Assembly: GCA_963921825.1 (NCBI GenBank)
Contig: OY997592.1
Location: 26,267,730-26,331,729, forward strand
Reading direction: 5' to 3'
Length of the DNA: 64,000 nt
Origin: Erodium maritimum
Lineage: Eukaryota; Streptophyta; Magnoliopsida; Geraniales; Geraniaceae
Part shown: one piece after another, positions 10,801-23,080 of the stretch
Layout of the letters: every line of letters begins with the position of its first letter
Numbering within the stretch: position 1 is the stretch's first letter
Translations under genes and position numbers: made by a program
The notes under the pieces: generated by a model
What the model saw: only the letters and a program-made list of their open reading frames with translations
Database searches by the model: none
What the model was told of the DNA's origin: nothing

Positions 10801-13799
10801 GACTGCGCCATCTTTAGGTATTAACCTAATAGAGCAACATCTCGCTACTTCCAAAGATTCATGGGTATTGGATACCAAGGGTGAATCTCACATACGCACT
10901 AACGTGTAGTGGTTGGAAGGTAGGAGATGATTGGAGAAGAACAAATTGGACCTCAGAGTGGACAACAAGTAAGGGTTGTAGCGACTGCTGGAGGATCCAT
11001 GGGTCTTCATCATCCAAATAGCCTTGTTGTGTTTTGAACAATATATTGCATACCTATTAGGATCATTATATCTCTATCCGTGTTAAACACCGAAGGATAT
11101 AATATGGATATTGGAAATTGGATTTTCAATATTCTATGCAATGATATATTTAAACAAACATGGTTGGAGGATTGTACATAATGGATATGGTGACAATGCC
11201 TCGAGCTCTATTTATAAGGTTGATACCAAAAGGTCTAAATCCGATAATTTAGACCATACTCTGTTAAGGCACTGTCATTTAGGTCTCATAATCAAGAAAC
11301 GCATATCAGCACTTCACAAGTGCGGACATTGAGGTCCATTCGAATTTCATTCGAATAATAAATGCAAGGCTTGTTTGTTGAAGCAAAATGACTAAAGCGC
11401 CATTCATCGATCGCGGTGAAAGGGCGGGTCAATTATTGGAATGATACACTCGGATGTGTAGACCAATAAGTTCGCTTGCCAGGAGGGGTTTTAGCTACTT
11501 TATCACATTTACTGATGGTTGCAGTAAATATGATTATGTCTATTCGACAAGACATAAGTCTAAAACTTTTGATAAATTCAAAGAGTTCAAGACTGAAGTA
11601 GAAAACCAGCTCGGGGAAAGTATTAAGGCTCTTCGATTGGATTGAGGAGGAGAATACTTAACTACAGAGTTTTAGATCATCTAAATGAGAATGGGATCCT
11701 TTGGAATGGACTCCTCCCGGGACACCGTGGTTGAGAGGTGTAGCCGAATGGAGAAATCAGACATTGTTGGACAATGGTCTGTTCCATGATCAATGAGATT
11801 GATCTTCCTATCTCTTTCTGGGGTTATGCTCTGGAGACGGCCGTATTCATTTTGAATCGGGCTCCTACGAAGGCTGTGGAAGGGACACCATTTGAGAAAT
11901 GGCATGGGAGGAAACCCGTTTTGTCCTTCCTAAAGATTTGGGGTTGCGAGGCTTATGTGAAGCGGTTAGTTCACAGTAAGCTCGAACCAAGATTTGATAA
12001 TGCACCTTCGTGGGGTATCTCAAGGAAACAAGGGGATACTACTTCTACATTCCCAGTGAGAACATGCTGTTCGTCACTCGGATGGGGTCTTTGTGCAAAA
12101 GGCATTTGTTTACAAAGACGTCAGTGGGAGGGTTGTACATCTAGAAGAAGTTCAAGATGGTACAAATGCCTATGAACCACATGATAACCCAGTAGAGGAG
12201 CCTGAAAGGGTCGTAGTGCAAGAACCAATTCCTGAAGGTCCAAGGCAATCTGGAAGGATTAGTCACCCACCTTTGAGTTATGATTGTTTTGTATCTGGAG
12301 GTGAAAGTGAGCTAATGGTGGATCATGAGGATCCAGCCACCTTTTCAGGAAGCCGTGGATGGGCCCGACTCCGAGTTATGGCTGGGAGCCATGAGGGAGG
12401 AAATGCAATCCATGTCGGATAACCAAGTCTGGGAACTGGTTGATCCCATCGATGGTGTGAGGACCATCGGATGCAAATGGATCTTCAAGGTGAAGTTGGA
12501 CATGGATGGCAAGCCTCTAACCTACAAAGCCTGACTGGTTGCAAAAGGTTATAGACAAATCCAAGGGATTGACTATGAGGAAATCTTCTCACCAGTGGCT
12601 ATGGTCAAATCTATCTCGATTCTTCTTGACATAGTCTCGTATCTTGATTACGAGATATGGCAAGTGGATGTCAAAACCGCTTTTAAACGGGGATTTGACT
12701 GAGGACGTTTTATGTCTCAGCCCGAAGGTTTTGACGATCCGAAGAATAAGGGATAGATTTATAAGTTGTTGAAATCCATTTATGGATTGAAACAAGCTTC
12801 TCGGAGTTGGAATCTTCGTTTTGATGAAACTGTAATTGGATTCGGTTTTGTGAAGAACGAAGATGAGCCTTGCGTTTATAAGAAGGCTAGTGGGAGTAAG
12901 ATTGCCTTTCTGGTGTTGTATGTCGATGACGTACTATTTATCGGAATCGACGTCCCTATTTTAAACGAAACCAAAAGCTTGGAGGGGACGTGTTTCGCGA
13001 TGGACTTAGGCGAGGCTGCTTATATCTTAAGGATTAAGATATATAGAGATCGCACCAAGAGGGTCTTGGGGTTAAGTCAGAGCACCTAAGTGAACAATGC
13101 ATTGAGTAGGTTCTCAATGCTCGATTCAAAGAAAGGATTCTTATCCGCTTGTCATGGCATGAATTTCAGCAAGACTCAGTGTCCTAAAACACCTGATGAG
13201 CTGAAAAGGATGATGCGAATCTCATGCGCTTGGGAAGGGCAGGATCGATCATGTATGCATGACATATACGAGACTGGATGTCTTGTATGCCTTGTGTTGT
13301 ACCAGCAGACATCAGTCTGACCCTTGGGGAAAGATGATTCTGAACTAGTCGTTAGAGGACGCTAGTTTCCAAACAGATTAAGATGACTTTAGAAGTCAGT
13401 TAGGACATCTGTTTACGCTGATTGACGGTGTTGTCAGCTGGTAGAGCGTGAAGCAAGATACCGTCGTTGACTCCACGACATAGGCCGAGTACATAGCGGC
13501 TGCAGGGGCAGCCAAGGAGGCTATATGGATTTGGAAATTCACGGCAGGGTTAGGCGTAATTAAAAACCCGCCTAAGCCCGGTGAACCGATTTTGCGACAA
13601 CACTGGGGCCATTGCTCAAGCTAAAGAGCCCAGATCGCATAACAAATCCAAACATGTACTGCGGGGATATCACCTAATCAGAGAGATTCTGAACAGAGGT
13701 GATGTGAGGATCACGTATATTGCAACGGATGATATCATAGCCGACCCGTTGGCCAAAGCGCTCTCGTTACCCAAGCACGAGAGACATATAAGGCAATGA
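10801..13799 (+). pseudogene. A1 pol remnant (PR, IN, RT, RNase H)
   Basis: Protease (Ser-Trp-Val-Leu-Asp-Thr near 10858) is frameshifted. Integrase (11454-11645) reads well up to Ala-Leu-Arg-Leu-Asp, where a TGA replaces the expected CGA just after the catalytic Asp. RT spans about 12330-13080 and keeps Leu-Tyr-Val-Asp-Asp near 12915-12930. RNase H survives at 13440-13799 (Asn-Lys-Ser-Lys-His-Val, then Asp-Ile-Ile-Ala-Asp-Pro-Leu-Ala-Lys-Ala). Multiple frameshifts make the copy non-functional. The polypurine tract is at 13830-13842. Confidence 0.85.
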
Positions 13800-13842
13800 G
13801 ATTATATTGGAATTTAGATTGGAGCTAGGGCAAGTGGGAGAT

Positions 13843-14354
13843 TGTTAGCATTTATGCCCGTAGCCCAATCGTAAATGTTCAAATGTAAATATCATCGTTG
13901 GCAATATAACAAAGCGGGTTTTGATATTACTTAAGTGTTGGAGTAATATGGCGTGTGTGTTTCTGATCTATGCCCACGATGCGAATAGAACCATAGATCA
14001 GGATGGATCACACTCGACGGGGTCCCTAGTCAATAGTCTTCGCTAGAAGCGACTAGTATGAAAGATGACTCTTGATGGCTTACGTTCTATTGGCCATAGG
14101 AAAGGTTTCCGAAGTCTGATCATAAACATCATGTGTGGGACATGATGTTGGACGACCCGACCTGAATATGTTCCATAGATTGAGTCATGAACATGTTCAG
14201 AGTCGTTGCTTGTCAGGTATCCTTAGACCGAGGAGTCTATATGATTGCTATGCAGTAAACAACCAAGTTTGACCTGAAAGCCCAACGTTGCACCGTGACT
14301 GGGCTTCCATAATGGCCATGATTGGCTTGGGGAATGACTGCATGAGTGACATGA
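13843..14354 (+). repeat. 3' LTR of A1, truncated
   Basis: The first 512 bp match 6769-7280. The match ends at GAGTGACATGA, after which the 5' LTR reads TAGGCGG but this copy reads AGATGTC. The deletion removed the last 1.26 kb of this LTR together with downstream Sirevirus B sequence. Confidence 0.85.
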
Positions 14355-15180
14355 AGATGTCATTAAGATGTCATTGCCAATGCTAATGAAGATGTCAATA
14401 CTCTGAAATCTGATCTTGGAAAAGGAAAAGAAAGAGAATTTTCCCTGACACCATAAGAAAGCCAAGAGGGTCTCATGTCCCATACATCTAACGATGAAGA
14501 CAAGTTGAAACTGAAGAAGATCTCCCACTTCATATAACTAAAGGAAGAAGATAAGGAGTGTGCTCTGAACATCAGTTGAAGTTCCGGATACAGCTAGGAA
14601 CAATATGCTATTCCGCCTTGATAAATCATAAACAACATGCACGATTGTGTCCCATAGAATCCTTCATTCAAGAGAATAAGCTGTCTGCAAAAGTCAAAGA
14701 GAATTTAGATTTCCATAAGGTCATTGTGTGAGAGACAGAGTCATTGATGTTAATGAATATGTCATCAATACTTATTTGGGAAGAACAACAACAGGCTATG
14801 ATTATGTACATTTGTGCCTGATGAGGTAGCCAAGGAGATATTTGGAACATCTGAGAAGAAATGGCCAGTAAGGGGTAAGATATAATCCTGAAAGCTCACT
14901 CCCCTATACTTCGTTCTATTTAGGATTGGGCTGGCTAACTGGACACCTTCTTCTCATGCATCAAGTATCACTTTAAAACTCATCAGGCTCATTTACACTG
15001 TAGAAGCCTCTACCACCAGCCATAAATATGAAGCACCTTATAGGGTTAGATGTCAAGGCACCTAAGAAGTAGGCTAAGAATGCTAATAGCTCAAGAGGTT
15101 CAGCCTATTTAAGATCACTGATGAAGAAAGTTCAAGCTTCAATTTTGTTGTAGAAGACCGGAAGAAGATGGGAGGATGTT
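14355..15180 (+). pseudogene. Probable Sirevirus envelope-like remnant of element B
   Basis: No RT or RNase H is readable here. Near 14810-14870 the plus strand reads Phe-Val-Pro-Asp-Glu-Val-Ala-Lys-Glu-Ile-Phe. Near 14900-15000 it reads Leu-Thr-Pro-Leu-Tyr-Phe-Val-Leu-Phe-Arg followed by Ala-Asn-Trp-Thr-Pro-Ser-Ser-His-Ala-Ser. That Asn-Trp-X-Pro-X-X-His block is the pattern I associate with the envelope-like or putative plant transposon protein ORF downstream of pol in Sireviruses. It is broken by many stops. The family call is inference from a short motif. Confidence 0.45.
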
Positions 15181-16286
15181 GAGTTAGAATCCCCCCTCAG
15201 AACCTGCTTATCTCTGAAGCTATGTGTTGTTCATTATTATAGTAGACATCACCACGAAGACTGGAAGGTGTCTACATTGTAAAGCTAAAGGCTCACACTG
15301 AGACAATGTACAATTGAGAAATAAGATATTTGAATCAATCAGGGAAGGAGTCCCTCAAAATGTTGTGTCAGTCCTAAAGATAGTTAGTCATCTCGCGATT
15401 TTCTTGTTACTTACTCAAGGACCTCCACGAGTCTGAATCTATCACGGACTGAGTAACAAAGTTGGTGAAGATGGTGTACCAATTTCTCCCTAGAAGTACA
15501 TGGTATCCACTCTCTCTGTCCTGAGGCTTAAGAGTTGCTAAAAAATCTAAGAAGCGATGATTAGCAAATGAAGTTGGGATCATTGTATAATCCATCCTAT
15601 TCAGGATCGATTTAGCTGAGTGGGACTCATACTCATCAAATTGTGAATTATTTAAGCTGAGGTATGTTATACTTCATGATCATGAGGGCATTTATTACTA
15701 ATAATCTTCTCTCCTTGCAAGATAGTTTACCATAAAGTTGCTAGCCGTCTCTCTTTATGATTTGTGAAATGATTATGAGTTATCCACCTGACTTAAGAGT
15801 TATCATGAAGCTAAATAGGAGAAAACATGCTATGTTGGGCCTAACCAAGACTACGGGTTCGCATGTCAGAGAAAATGGCTTGTCATCAAACAGGAAGATT
15901 AAATTGAATTGCAGCTTGAAGTGCATAAATCTTCGGATCATTCTCCATACTGTCTCAAACTTCAAATGAAGCTACTCAAGGGAAGAGAAGAGTGCTCTAA
16001 TTGTGATGACAACCATATCCTTCATCCTAGTTGATCTTTATCATGTTCACTACACTAAATGAAAACTTGTTCACTTTAATGCTTATTTGTCCTTTGGCAA
16101 TTTGTGTGACAAGTAGGGGGAGAAATATATATGAAATTACTGTGATGTAACTATGGAAGTGTGCATGCCTGGCGGATCAAAGAACATCACGGTGAATGAG
16201 CATGAAAAAGAAGGCTAACATATCTCTGGTCCTGAATACGTATGTGCTATTTGGTGCTTGCCTCAAAAATAGCCAAAGGGTGAGAT
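15181..16286 (+). other. 3' non-coding region of element B with polypurine tract
   Basis: No coding region is recognisable. A purine-rich run AGTAGGGGGAGAAA lies near 16112-16125. GCCAAAGGGTGAGAT directly precedes the 3' LTR at 16287 and is the likely polypurine tract. Confidence 0.6.
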
Positions 16287-17338
16287 TGTTGCAACATTTG
16301 TATTGGCTACATTTGAGTGAAGCCAAAATATTATCCAGGATGTCAGCAGACATCAATGTGGAACCGGTGCAGAGCCAATCGAAGATGTCAACACATATGT
16401 CATTGACATGACATTCGTTGACTATACACACGCGCGAGAATATTTGAATATATCTATTACGCGTCCGTCTTTATACAGTGAAGATATGTTTCCTTTTCTT
16501 ATAAATACTCATTGATTAGAGTTCTGTTTTTATTAGGAAACAAGATGATTTACCTTCTAAAATCGTTAGAGATATATGCAGATTCTTATGGATCGATCTA
16601 AGGAAGTGTTGTTGAACAATGAAACTAGTTGCTGATCAAGGAAACTAGAAATTTAGCTAAATCGTGACTCTAAAGTCACTAAACCCTAGGAGGCGCGGCG
16701 TTGTGAAGAAAAACAGTACTATATATATCGTGGAGACCTCACAAGCTTGGGTTGATCGCACCATTGATTATCTGGAGATCATTTGGGTCACAAGGAAGAC
16801 CTTGTGTGCGTAGTTTACTTGCTTTCATAAATTCAATGGTCTCAAGCGTGTAAGAATAGCGTGTTGAGGAACATAATGAAGGAAAGAAAAGTAAAATGCC
16901 TAAGTGCTCATGCTACCTATCATAATTGATCAAGCATTGAAGCCATAGGCTTGGTGAACGAAGCAACACAACCAGTCAAGCAGTTCAAGAACTATCCGAG
17001 ACTGAAGGAGGTCGAAGAGTGGGATTGAGATGGGATCTCAGGGTCAGGGGAATCTCTGATTTAGGGTTGTCTCTTGTAATAATAGCATAGGGTGATCTGG
17101 ATGATCTGTAAACTTGTATGCTGATTGATTACACTATAATGAAATCCTTTCCACTAGCAAAGTTCCCCCAGATGTAGGTATGTTGTACCGAACTAGGTAA
17201 CCAATCTTATGTCTTTGTGTGTGATTGTTTATGCTTACTGTTTTCCATATCATGATAAAAAAAAGGTAGATGCCAGTTCTTCATTCACATCATTACGATT
17301 GACATCATATCTAAAAGTTGCACCTGGTCAGAATTTCA
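16287..17338 (+). repeat. 3' LTR of element B
   Basis: A 1052-bp LTR starting TGTTGCAACATTTG and ending GAATTTCA, followed by the ATTCT duplication. It aligns with 2441-3256 apart from scattered differences and an extra block of about 210 bp near 16830-17040. The minus-strand Sirevirus LTR at 18105-34201 is a related sequence. Confidence 0.85.
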
Positions 17339-17343
17339 ATTCT

Positions 17344-18104
17344 AATGATCCCTAGTCTTACTGATATACTAAAACTAGTATGATGTTGACTAATGATCAC
17401 GTTTTACTAATCATTCATATTGGATATGAGGTCAAATTATAAATGTCATTTGGTTAAATGACATTGGATGACCCACTATGAGAATACTATATAGGAATTG
17501 TCATGAGTATTTCTCAGTACCATAATATAGCTTAAGTCCCTTGATCTCATAGTCATCATAGAATTCTGCATAGGTGGTTGTGTGTCTTGAAACAATTCAA
17601 CGTTGTCTTTAACCGGGTTACAATAAAGATTGTTGTCGAATACATAATTGTCTATGTGAGAGATATGGTTGGTTGATAAGGGATTTGTCACTCATGTAAA
17701 TATTATAGATATAGTTTGGTCTCCTTGATAAGTGAGTCTGCAGAAATGCATGGCCATGCGAATTGATAATGAGTTATAACTTGCAGTTTACTTAAGATCA
17801 AGGAACAACGATCGAATAAAATAAAGATAATGATCTTATTCCTTATATTCGATTGAGATATTGATGACAAATGGGTTAAGATATTTACAGTAAAAGTTTA
17901 AGTTGTATTAACGATCATTATACACGATTGGGTAGTCATAATGCCTTGCTAAAGTCCAACTATGGCATGCGGACAAAATGGGGATGTCGGACCCACTACC
18001 AAACGTTGTATGAGCCTACATGGTCACACACAACAAGCCAAAATTGAATTGGACTTCGTGAAATTCTGGTTAGGTTTAATACTAAGATGTTATGACTTGT
18101 TAAC
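17344..18104 (+). repeat. Element C 3' LTR, segment 2 of 3
   Basis: This is the continuation of the element C LTR after the Sirevirus B duplication. It has no credible gene. It ends where a second, minus-strand Sirevirus LTR begins at about 18105. The assignment rests on the TSD-anchored position and LTR-like composition, because no second copy of this LTR lies in the window. Confidence 0.55.
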
Positions 18105-18789
18105 TGACATCTTACTTTTCAACAAAAGGATGAACAATAATTGAATAAGCAAGCATACACAAAGTAACAAAAGATTGGTTACCCAGTTTGGTGTATCATC
18201 CCCTACGTGTGGGGGCACTCTGCTAGTGGAAAGATTTTCACTATAATGTAATAAATCAACATACAAGTTATCAGATCAACCTATGCTATTATTACAGAGC
18301 AACAAACCTAGAACCGAAACTCCCCCTGAACCTGAGATCCCATCTCAGCTCCATTCTACGAGCTCTTCGGTCTCGAATTGATCTTGTTCTTTAAATGTTG
18401 TTGTCACACTTCAATCGTCACCACATAGCTCTACTAATCGTTATGTTAAGATTCACAGTATGAGCTTACAACGTCCTCCTTAGTTTAGTTCATTTGGAAT
18501 CCCTACACGCTAGTCCAACACGCTTAAGAATCCAAACTATTAAACCAAGAACAACGAACAACAGTCCTTTTGGACATAGACAAACAGACACTGCTCACAA
18601 TAAATTCTCATATTGTAGCAACTGATCCGAGCCGAGCTTGAATAAATATGTTTGTATTTATAGCTCTGATTCCTTTGTATCGTGCCTCCTAGGGTTTCCA
18701 AACCTCTAAAGTCATGACCAGGGAAAATCTCTTAGTTTCCTTGTTTTAGAAATTTTCTAAAATAGAGAGGTTATCTATTTTAAAAAATA
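18105..18789 (-). repeat. Minus-strand Sirevirus LTR (B'), 3' part
   Basis: It reads as the reverse complement of the element B LTR. The stretch around 18165-18290 mirrors 17100-17240, for example CTAGTGGAAAGATTTTCACTAT against its complement. It is interrupted at 18790 by MITE 2 and resumes at 34009-34201, where it starts TGTTACATCTGGATTGG on the minus strand. Flanks read TTAAC on the left and TAACT on the right, so a clean duplication is not certain. With no internal region of its own it looks like a solo LTR. Confidence 0.7.
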
Positions 18790-18994
18790 GGGTTAAATAC
18801 ATTATGGTACCCTTATGTTCGGTCCACGGATCTTTTGGTACCCTTATGTTTTTTTATTATACTTGGGTACTCTAATGTTCGGTCCACAGACCGTTTGAGC
18901 CATTGAGGGTTAAAAACTAACTGAGAAATGTTGAATGATTGTTTTACCCTTTATCAATTTAGTTGACTTTTGACTTTAGAGTAAAAAGTCCATT

Positions 18995-19207
18995 ATACCC
19001 TCATGTGCGAGACACTGATGAGGCATGAGGCGAGGAAGAAGGGAGAGGGAGATGAGTCGTCGCCGTTCTCTGGCGAGGATCGAGCCTCCTCTACAATAGA
19101 TCTGAACAAACAAGGAAGTCGTGAATTCGTCGCGAATTCGCCAGTTCTTCCTCGCCTACGCCGGACCGGACTTATTGCCGTGAAATTGCCGCGAAGTCAT
19201 CATGTAG
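18995..19207. other. GC-richer core of Mutator-like element 2
   Basis: This block (GTGCGAGACACTGATGAGGC onward) is markedly richer in G and C than the rest of the element and is open in one plus frame from 19003. It continues across the Gypsy insertion at 33473. It may be host DNA captured by the element, as in Pack-MULEs. I do not recognise the source. The last five bases, TGTAG, are the Gypsy target duplication. Confidence 0.4.
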
Positions 19208-19515
19208 TGTCGTGAAGTCATCGGTAGTCAAAGGGTCAGCGCTTCTAGAAGCGCTGACGTGTCGGTTGTTAGAACCACTCGGGTTGTTACGAGTCGGTTA
19301 CGCCACGTGGGCCGGGTTGTTACGCAAGGGCGCCACGTGGTAGGAGTATAAATAAGGTCATGTTGACCAAACTATTGATCTTCTTCATTTTGGATTGAAT
19401 CTGTAATAGAGCTCGAAGCCATGGCGTATGAGAGAGAGCTTGGGTCGAGTCTGTAGAGCAACCTTCTTCAATAAAAACACCAGAAAGAGTTCCAATTCGT
19501 ATTGTGTTAATAACA
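19208..19515 (+). repeat. 5' LTR of the Gypsy chromovirus
   Basis: 308 bp, TGTCGTGAAG to AATAACA. It contains GTATAAATAAGG (a TATA-like box near 19347) and AATAAAAAC near 19470, a possible polyadenylation signal. A perfect hairpin AGCGCTTCTAGAAGCGCT lies near 19238. Confidence 0.9.
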
Positions 19516-19548
19516 ATTGGTATCAACGCCAACGATTCACGGCCAACG

Positions 19549-19836
19549 ATGACCAGAGCTTCCGATAGAGCGGAGACGGCGAGACGGACCGAGGAGGCGG
19601 CGAGGCGCGCCATTGATGAGGGGATCCAGCAACTCCAAGCGCCGGTACAAGGTCTGACGGAGCAGGTGCAACAAATGGCGCCGCGGGTGGAGGCAATCAT
19701 TGACGATCGCACAGAACGCACGGCGAGACAGTTCACGGAGATTCTGGCGCTTCTCCAACGACTGTCAGGGCGCGTAGAGCACCTGGAGAACAGAGCCGAG
19801 GCGCCGGAGCGACGAGCTCCGGGGAGAGGAGGAAGC
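19549..19836 (+). CDS. Chromovirus gag N-terminus
   Basis: The first 96 codons of the Gypsy gag-pol frame, starting at ATG 19549. The protein is Arg/Glu/Ala-rich with heptad-like Leu and Val spacing (Gln-Gln-Leu-Gln-Ala-Pro-Val-Gln-Gly-Leu, later Leu-Leu-Gln-Arg-Leu-Ser), consistent with the coiled coil common at the start of chromovirus gag. The frame is cut by the Copia A2 insertion after 19836. Removing A2 plus one copy of its GAAGC duplication shifts the frame by a whole number of codons onto the 28305 reading. Confidence 0.85.
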
Positions 19837-21524
19837 TGTTAGTCTTAGTGCCCATAGTTCAATCCTAAATGTCCAAATGTATATATCATCGTTAGCAATA
19901 AAATTAAAGCGGCTTTATATTACTTATGTGTTGGAGTAATATATCGATGTGTGCTCTGATCTATGCCCACCATGCGAATAGAACCATAGATCGAGATAGA
20001 TCACACTCGATGGGTCCCTAGTCAACAAAGCTTCACTAGAAGCGACTAGTATGAAAGATGGCTCTTTATGGCTTACGTTCTGTTAGTCATTAGAATGGGA
20101 TTCCGGAGTCTGATCATAGATATCACGTGGGACATGATATTGGACGACCCGCCCTGAATATGTGCCATAGATTAAGTCATGAACATATTCAGTGTCGTAG
20201 CTTGTCATGTATCCTTAGACCAAGGAGTCTTTGTGATCGCTATGTAGTCAACAACTGAGTTTGACCTGAGCCTAACGTTGTCCGTAACAGAGCTTCCATA
20301 ACGGCCAGGATTGGCTTGGGGACGGGCTACATGAGTGACACGAAAGGCGGCTAAGGGATTTATCCCTCATACTGAGGTATGGGAAAGATATCGGTTCTCG
20401 GCCGCTTGATCGAGAGTGACTGAAAGAATAGCATGGCCATGCACATGATACTGGGTATCATATCTTCAGTCATCTCACATATCAAGGAACGGTGATTGAG
20501 AATAATAAGGATGACGGCTCTATGCCTTATCTCAATCAGGATATCGGAGATAAAAGGATAATGACAGGGATGACGGAAAGGTTAGAATCGACAGGGTCGA
20601 TTCGTTATGCAGTGTCAGGCAATACTAAAGTCTCGTTAGTTGCCACTTAAATACGATCAAGTAAAATGGGATTTTACGTTGATCTATTGACATGCATAAA
20701 CCTAAGGGTCACACCGGAGGATGAAACTCATTGACACATTTATGGAGAATGGCCAAAAGGGAGTTGTCTCGGGACATGACCAAAACTGGGTTTTGGGTCA
20801 TGTGCCCGTACGTGAATAGGACTTTACGGATCGAGACAAGGCTTGGAGTCTTGGGATTGATCGCGTCGGATAATATTGGACATTTCCGGTATGGAAGGCT
20901 TGGAGGCGATGAGCGAATCACGGGACCTCGTTAGAAATGGCCACGGGCCATGTTCCAAGAGGCCCATGAAAGGCCCATGCAACCAAGGCCCATGGAACTA
21001 ATTAATCAAGTCTTGATTAATTAGTACTAAGTAAGCAAGACAAGGATTAAGGTGTTGGTGATTCACCACCTAACCCAATCTTGTCTTGCCATACTTTGTC
21101 CTATTTACACCTTACTTGACACCATACTTGTCTCATGCCTTTAGTTGGACAAGTATGTGTTTTGTTATGTTTAAGTCATCTTTTTTCAACATAACAAACA
21201 CAAGACAAGAATAGGAAACACATTTTCTCTCCCTCTTCCATGGCCATTTCGGGTTTGGCTAGTTTCCACCTCCAATTTTGTGTTCTTGAGTCCTCAAAGA
21301 GAAGAACTACGTGGCTTTGATTCCCATGTCGATACGTAGGCGTCTTGGAGACTCAAGCCAATCATTCGTTAACCGGTGTTCTTGTTTTGGTAAGAGATAG
21401 TGCTGAATTTTTCTCTTGTGAATCCATTCTTTGTTAGTTGTTTCATGGTTTTAATCGTCTCTTGGTTTTTATTGATTTTCCGCTGCGAGTTGGTTCATCT
21501 CCAACCCTACCTCGAGACCCAACA
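19837..21524 (+). repeat. 5' LTR of A2
   Basis: 1688 bp, TGTTAGTCTTAGTGCCC to GACCCAACA. It is the same length as the 3' LTR and as the minus-strand solo LTR at 35916-37603. Short ORFs inside it recur in every copy because they are LTR sequence, not genes. Confidence 0.95.
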
Positions 21525-21525
21525 G

Positions 21526-23080
21526 TGGTATCAGAGCCGTGCTACCTTCGGGATTCACAAGACGGTGTTCAAAGTTTCGGTTTTGCTTGAAAGTTTCGTT
21601 TTTGGCATGTTGTTTTGCTAAATTGATTGATAACATGTTTTAAATTATTGTTTATGGATTTAATGCATGTAAAATGAGTTTTTGAAAATTATTTCAAATC
21701 TGGAAATTTTGAAAAAAGTTTGATTTTTCGGGTCTCGGGAGCGGGACTCTCGGGGAGCCGAAACCGAGACCGAATGGGGCTCCGTTGGACGGAGCTAGGC
21801 CAAGCATGACCATTGGATGGTTGATATGCCAAGTCTAAACCGTTTTGTTAGTTATGACGAGTTTGGAACCGTCATGACGAACTCGAAGATCAAATGTTCA
21901 AAAGTTTCATTTTTGAACGGTTTCGATAAACCGAGCATCAAAAATTTTCGAAACTTGGCTATTAATTAAAACCAGAAAATCACATGATGTTTGATAACAT
22001 GCTTGTTTGATAACACGATGTGTGATGTGATGTTGGCATGGTGTACATAATAGCCCCGAGCTCGATTTAATTATTTATCGCTTTTCACGGCCTGCGAGCC
22101 ATTAGAGTTAACGTGTAATTATTCTTTCAAGGTGTGGTCGTCGAACCACTTGTTTGTAATATTTATTTATTCCCGACCTGTGAGTCGTGTATTTAATTGT
22201 AATTTTTTACTCAAGACGAAGAAAGGGCGAAAAGGTCATTTGGTGGCTTTTCGGGTGTTGGCATCGGCTTGGAGTCGGTGGAGCTCAAGAAGCTAGTGGG
22301 AGTTAGTTTAGGGGGCTATTATGTGCACATTTATCGCTTTATGCTTGGTTTAGTTTATGCATGACTAATTCTATGTGTTTTAGAATTGCATGCTTAACTT
22401 TATTTACCGAGCATATCACCTCACATGCAAAGATAAAATTGGAATTTTAATCCTTGTGTGTGAGCCCTTAGAATCGTCATTACATTGGATGTAGTTGACG
22501 GGTTCGAAGGAAGAATTACATTGGATGTAATTTGAGGCATCATTGCATTTCGAATGTAGTTGATGTGCTCATTACATCTAGGATGTGCCAAAGTTTTAAA
22601 CACAACCGAACAAGTAAAAGCGGGTCATGTCCGATACCTCCCAATTATCAACACCTTACTACCTCCCCGTCCTATGGGTGTCGTGCGCATTAGCGGAGCA
22701 TCCATGGGAAAGCGGGGTAGTAGGTTTGGACGACATATGTGGGTGTCGTGCGCATTAGCGGAGCACCTACATAGTGACGGGCCATAGTTGAAAATTGGTG
22801 GACCCGACTACGATTCTCAGCCTGAGTTTGAGCTAGGGTAACAGATAGGGTAAGTCGTGTACATAAGTACATACCCTAGCCAAGAGTCACATTGGATGTG
22901 ATTGGATGGAGTCCTACCTACATAGCTCGATTAAGTGGTGAGCATTAGTTCAGCTTAATCGAGTGAATCAAGGATCTTGGTTTCAGATTCTAAAGGTTTA
23001 GAATCGATTGTTGGTGTTTAAGCTTGATCTTCATAAAATTTATTCAGTTTACTGATTGAATTTTATCTGTTGTAGATCAA
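21526..23080 (+). other. A2 primer site and leader
   Basis: TGGTATCAGAGC at 21526-21537 matches initiator tRNA-Met. The 1.5-kb leader has no gene. It repeats the A1 leader features: ACATTGGATGT palindromes near 22482, 22516 and 22883, and the 64-bp-spaced TGGGTGTCGTGCGCATTAGC pair near 22675 and 22739. Confidence 0.8.

Larger units (their letters stand above)
6769..14354 (+). mobile_element. Copia family A element A1 (3' LTR truncated)
   Basis: A Ty1/copia element with a full 1773-bp 5' LTR (6769-8541), primer site 8543-8554, a 1.6-kb leader, decayed gag and pol, and only the first 512 bp of the 3' LTR (13843-14354). The two LTR stretches differ at about a dozen positions in 511 (about 2%). 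Five bases before the 5' LTR are GATAC. No matching duplication can be checked because the right end is deleted together with part of element B. Unlike A2 and A3, its RT keeps the YVDD site. Confidence 0.85.
2441..17338 (+). mobile_element. Sirevirus-like Copia element B (with nested insertions)
   Basis: A complete insertion bounded by TG...CA LTRs (2441-3256 and 16287-17338) and a perfect 5-bp duplication ATTCT at 2436-2440 and 17339-17343. The primer site is TGGTATCAGAGC. The gag has two zinc knuckles and reads like Sirevirus gag. A Mutator-like MITE (5432-6323) and Copia A1 (6769 onward) are nested inside. From the integrase onward the RT and RNase H are missing: a deletion joins A1's broken 3' LTR at 14354 directly to what looks like the Sirevirus envelope-like region. 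Order of events: B inserted into the element C LTR, then the MITE and A1 inserted, then the deletion occurred. Confidence 0.85.

Noticed and set aside
17344..18104. Independent gene or tRNA in the gap between elements B and B'
   Set aside because: No ORF above 71 codons carries a motif, no tRNA cloverleaf was seen, and the position fits the interrupted element C LTR.
20731..20934. ORF of about 67 codons repeated at 20731, 27506, 48097 and, inverted, at 36415-36627 (with a longer frame antisense in each)
   Set aside because: Each copy sits at the same place in the 1688-bp family A LTR, so recurrence reflects the LTR and not a conserved gene.
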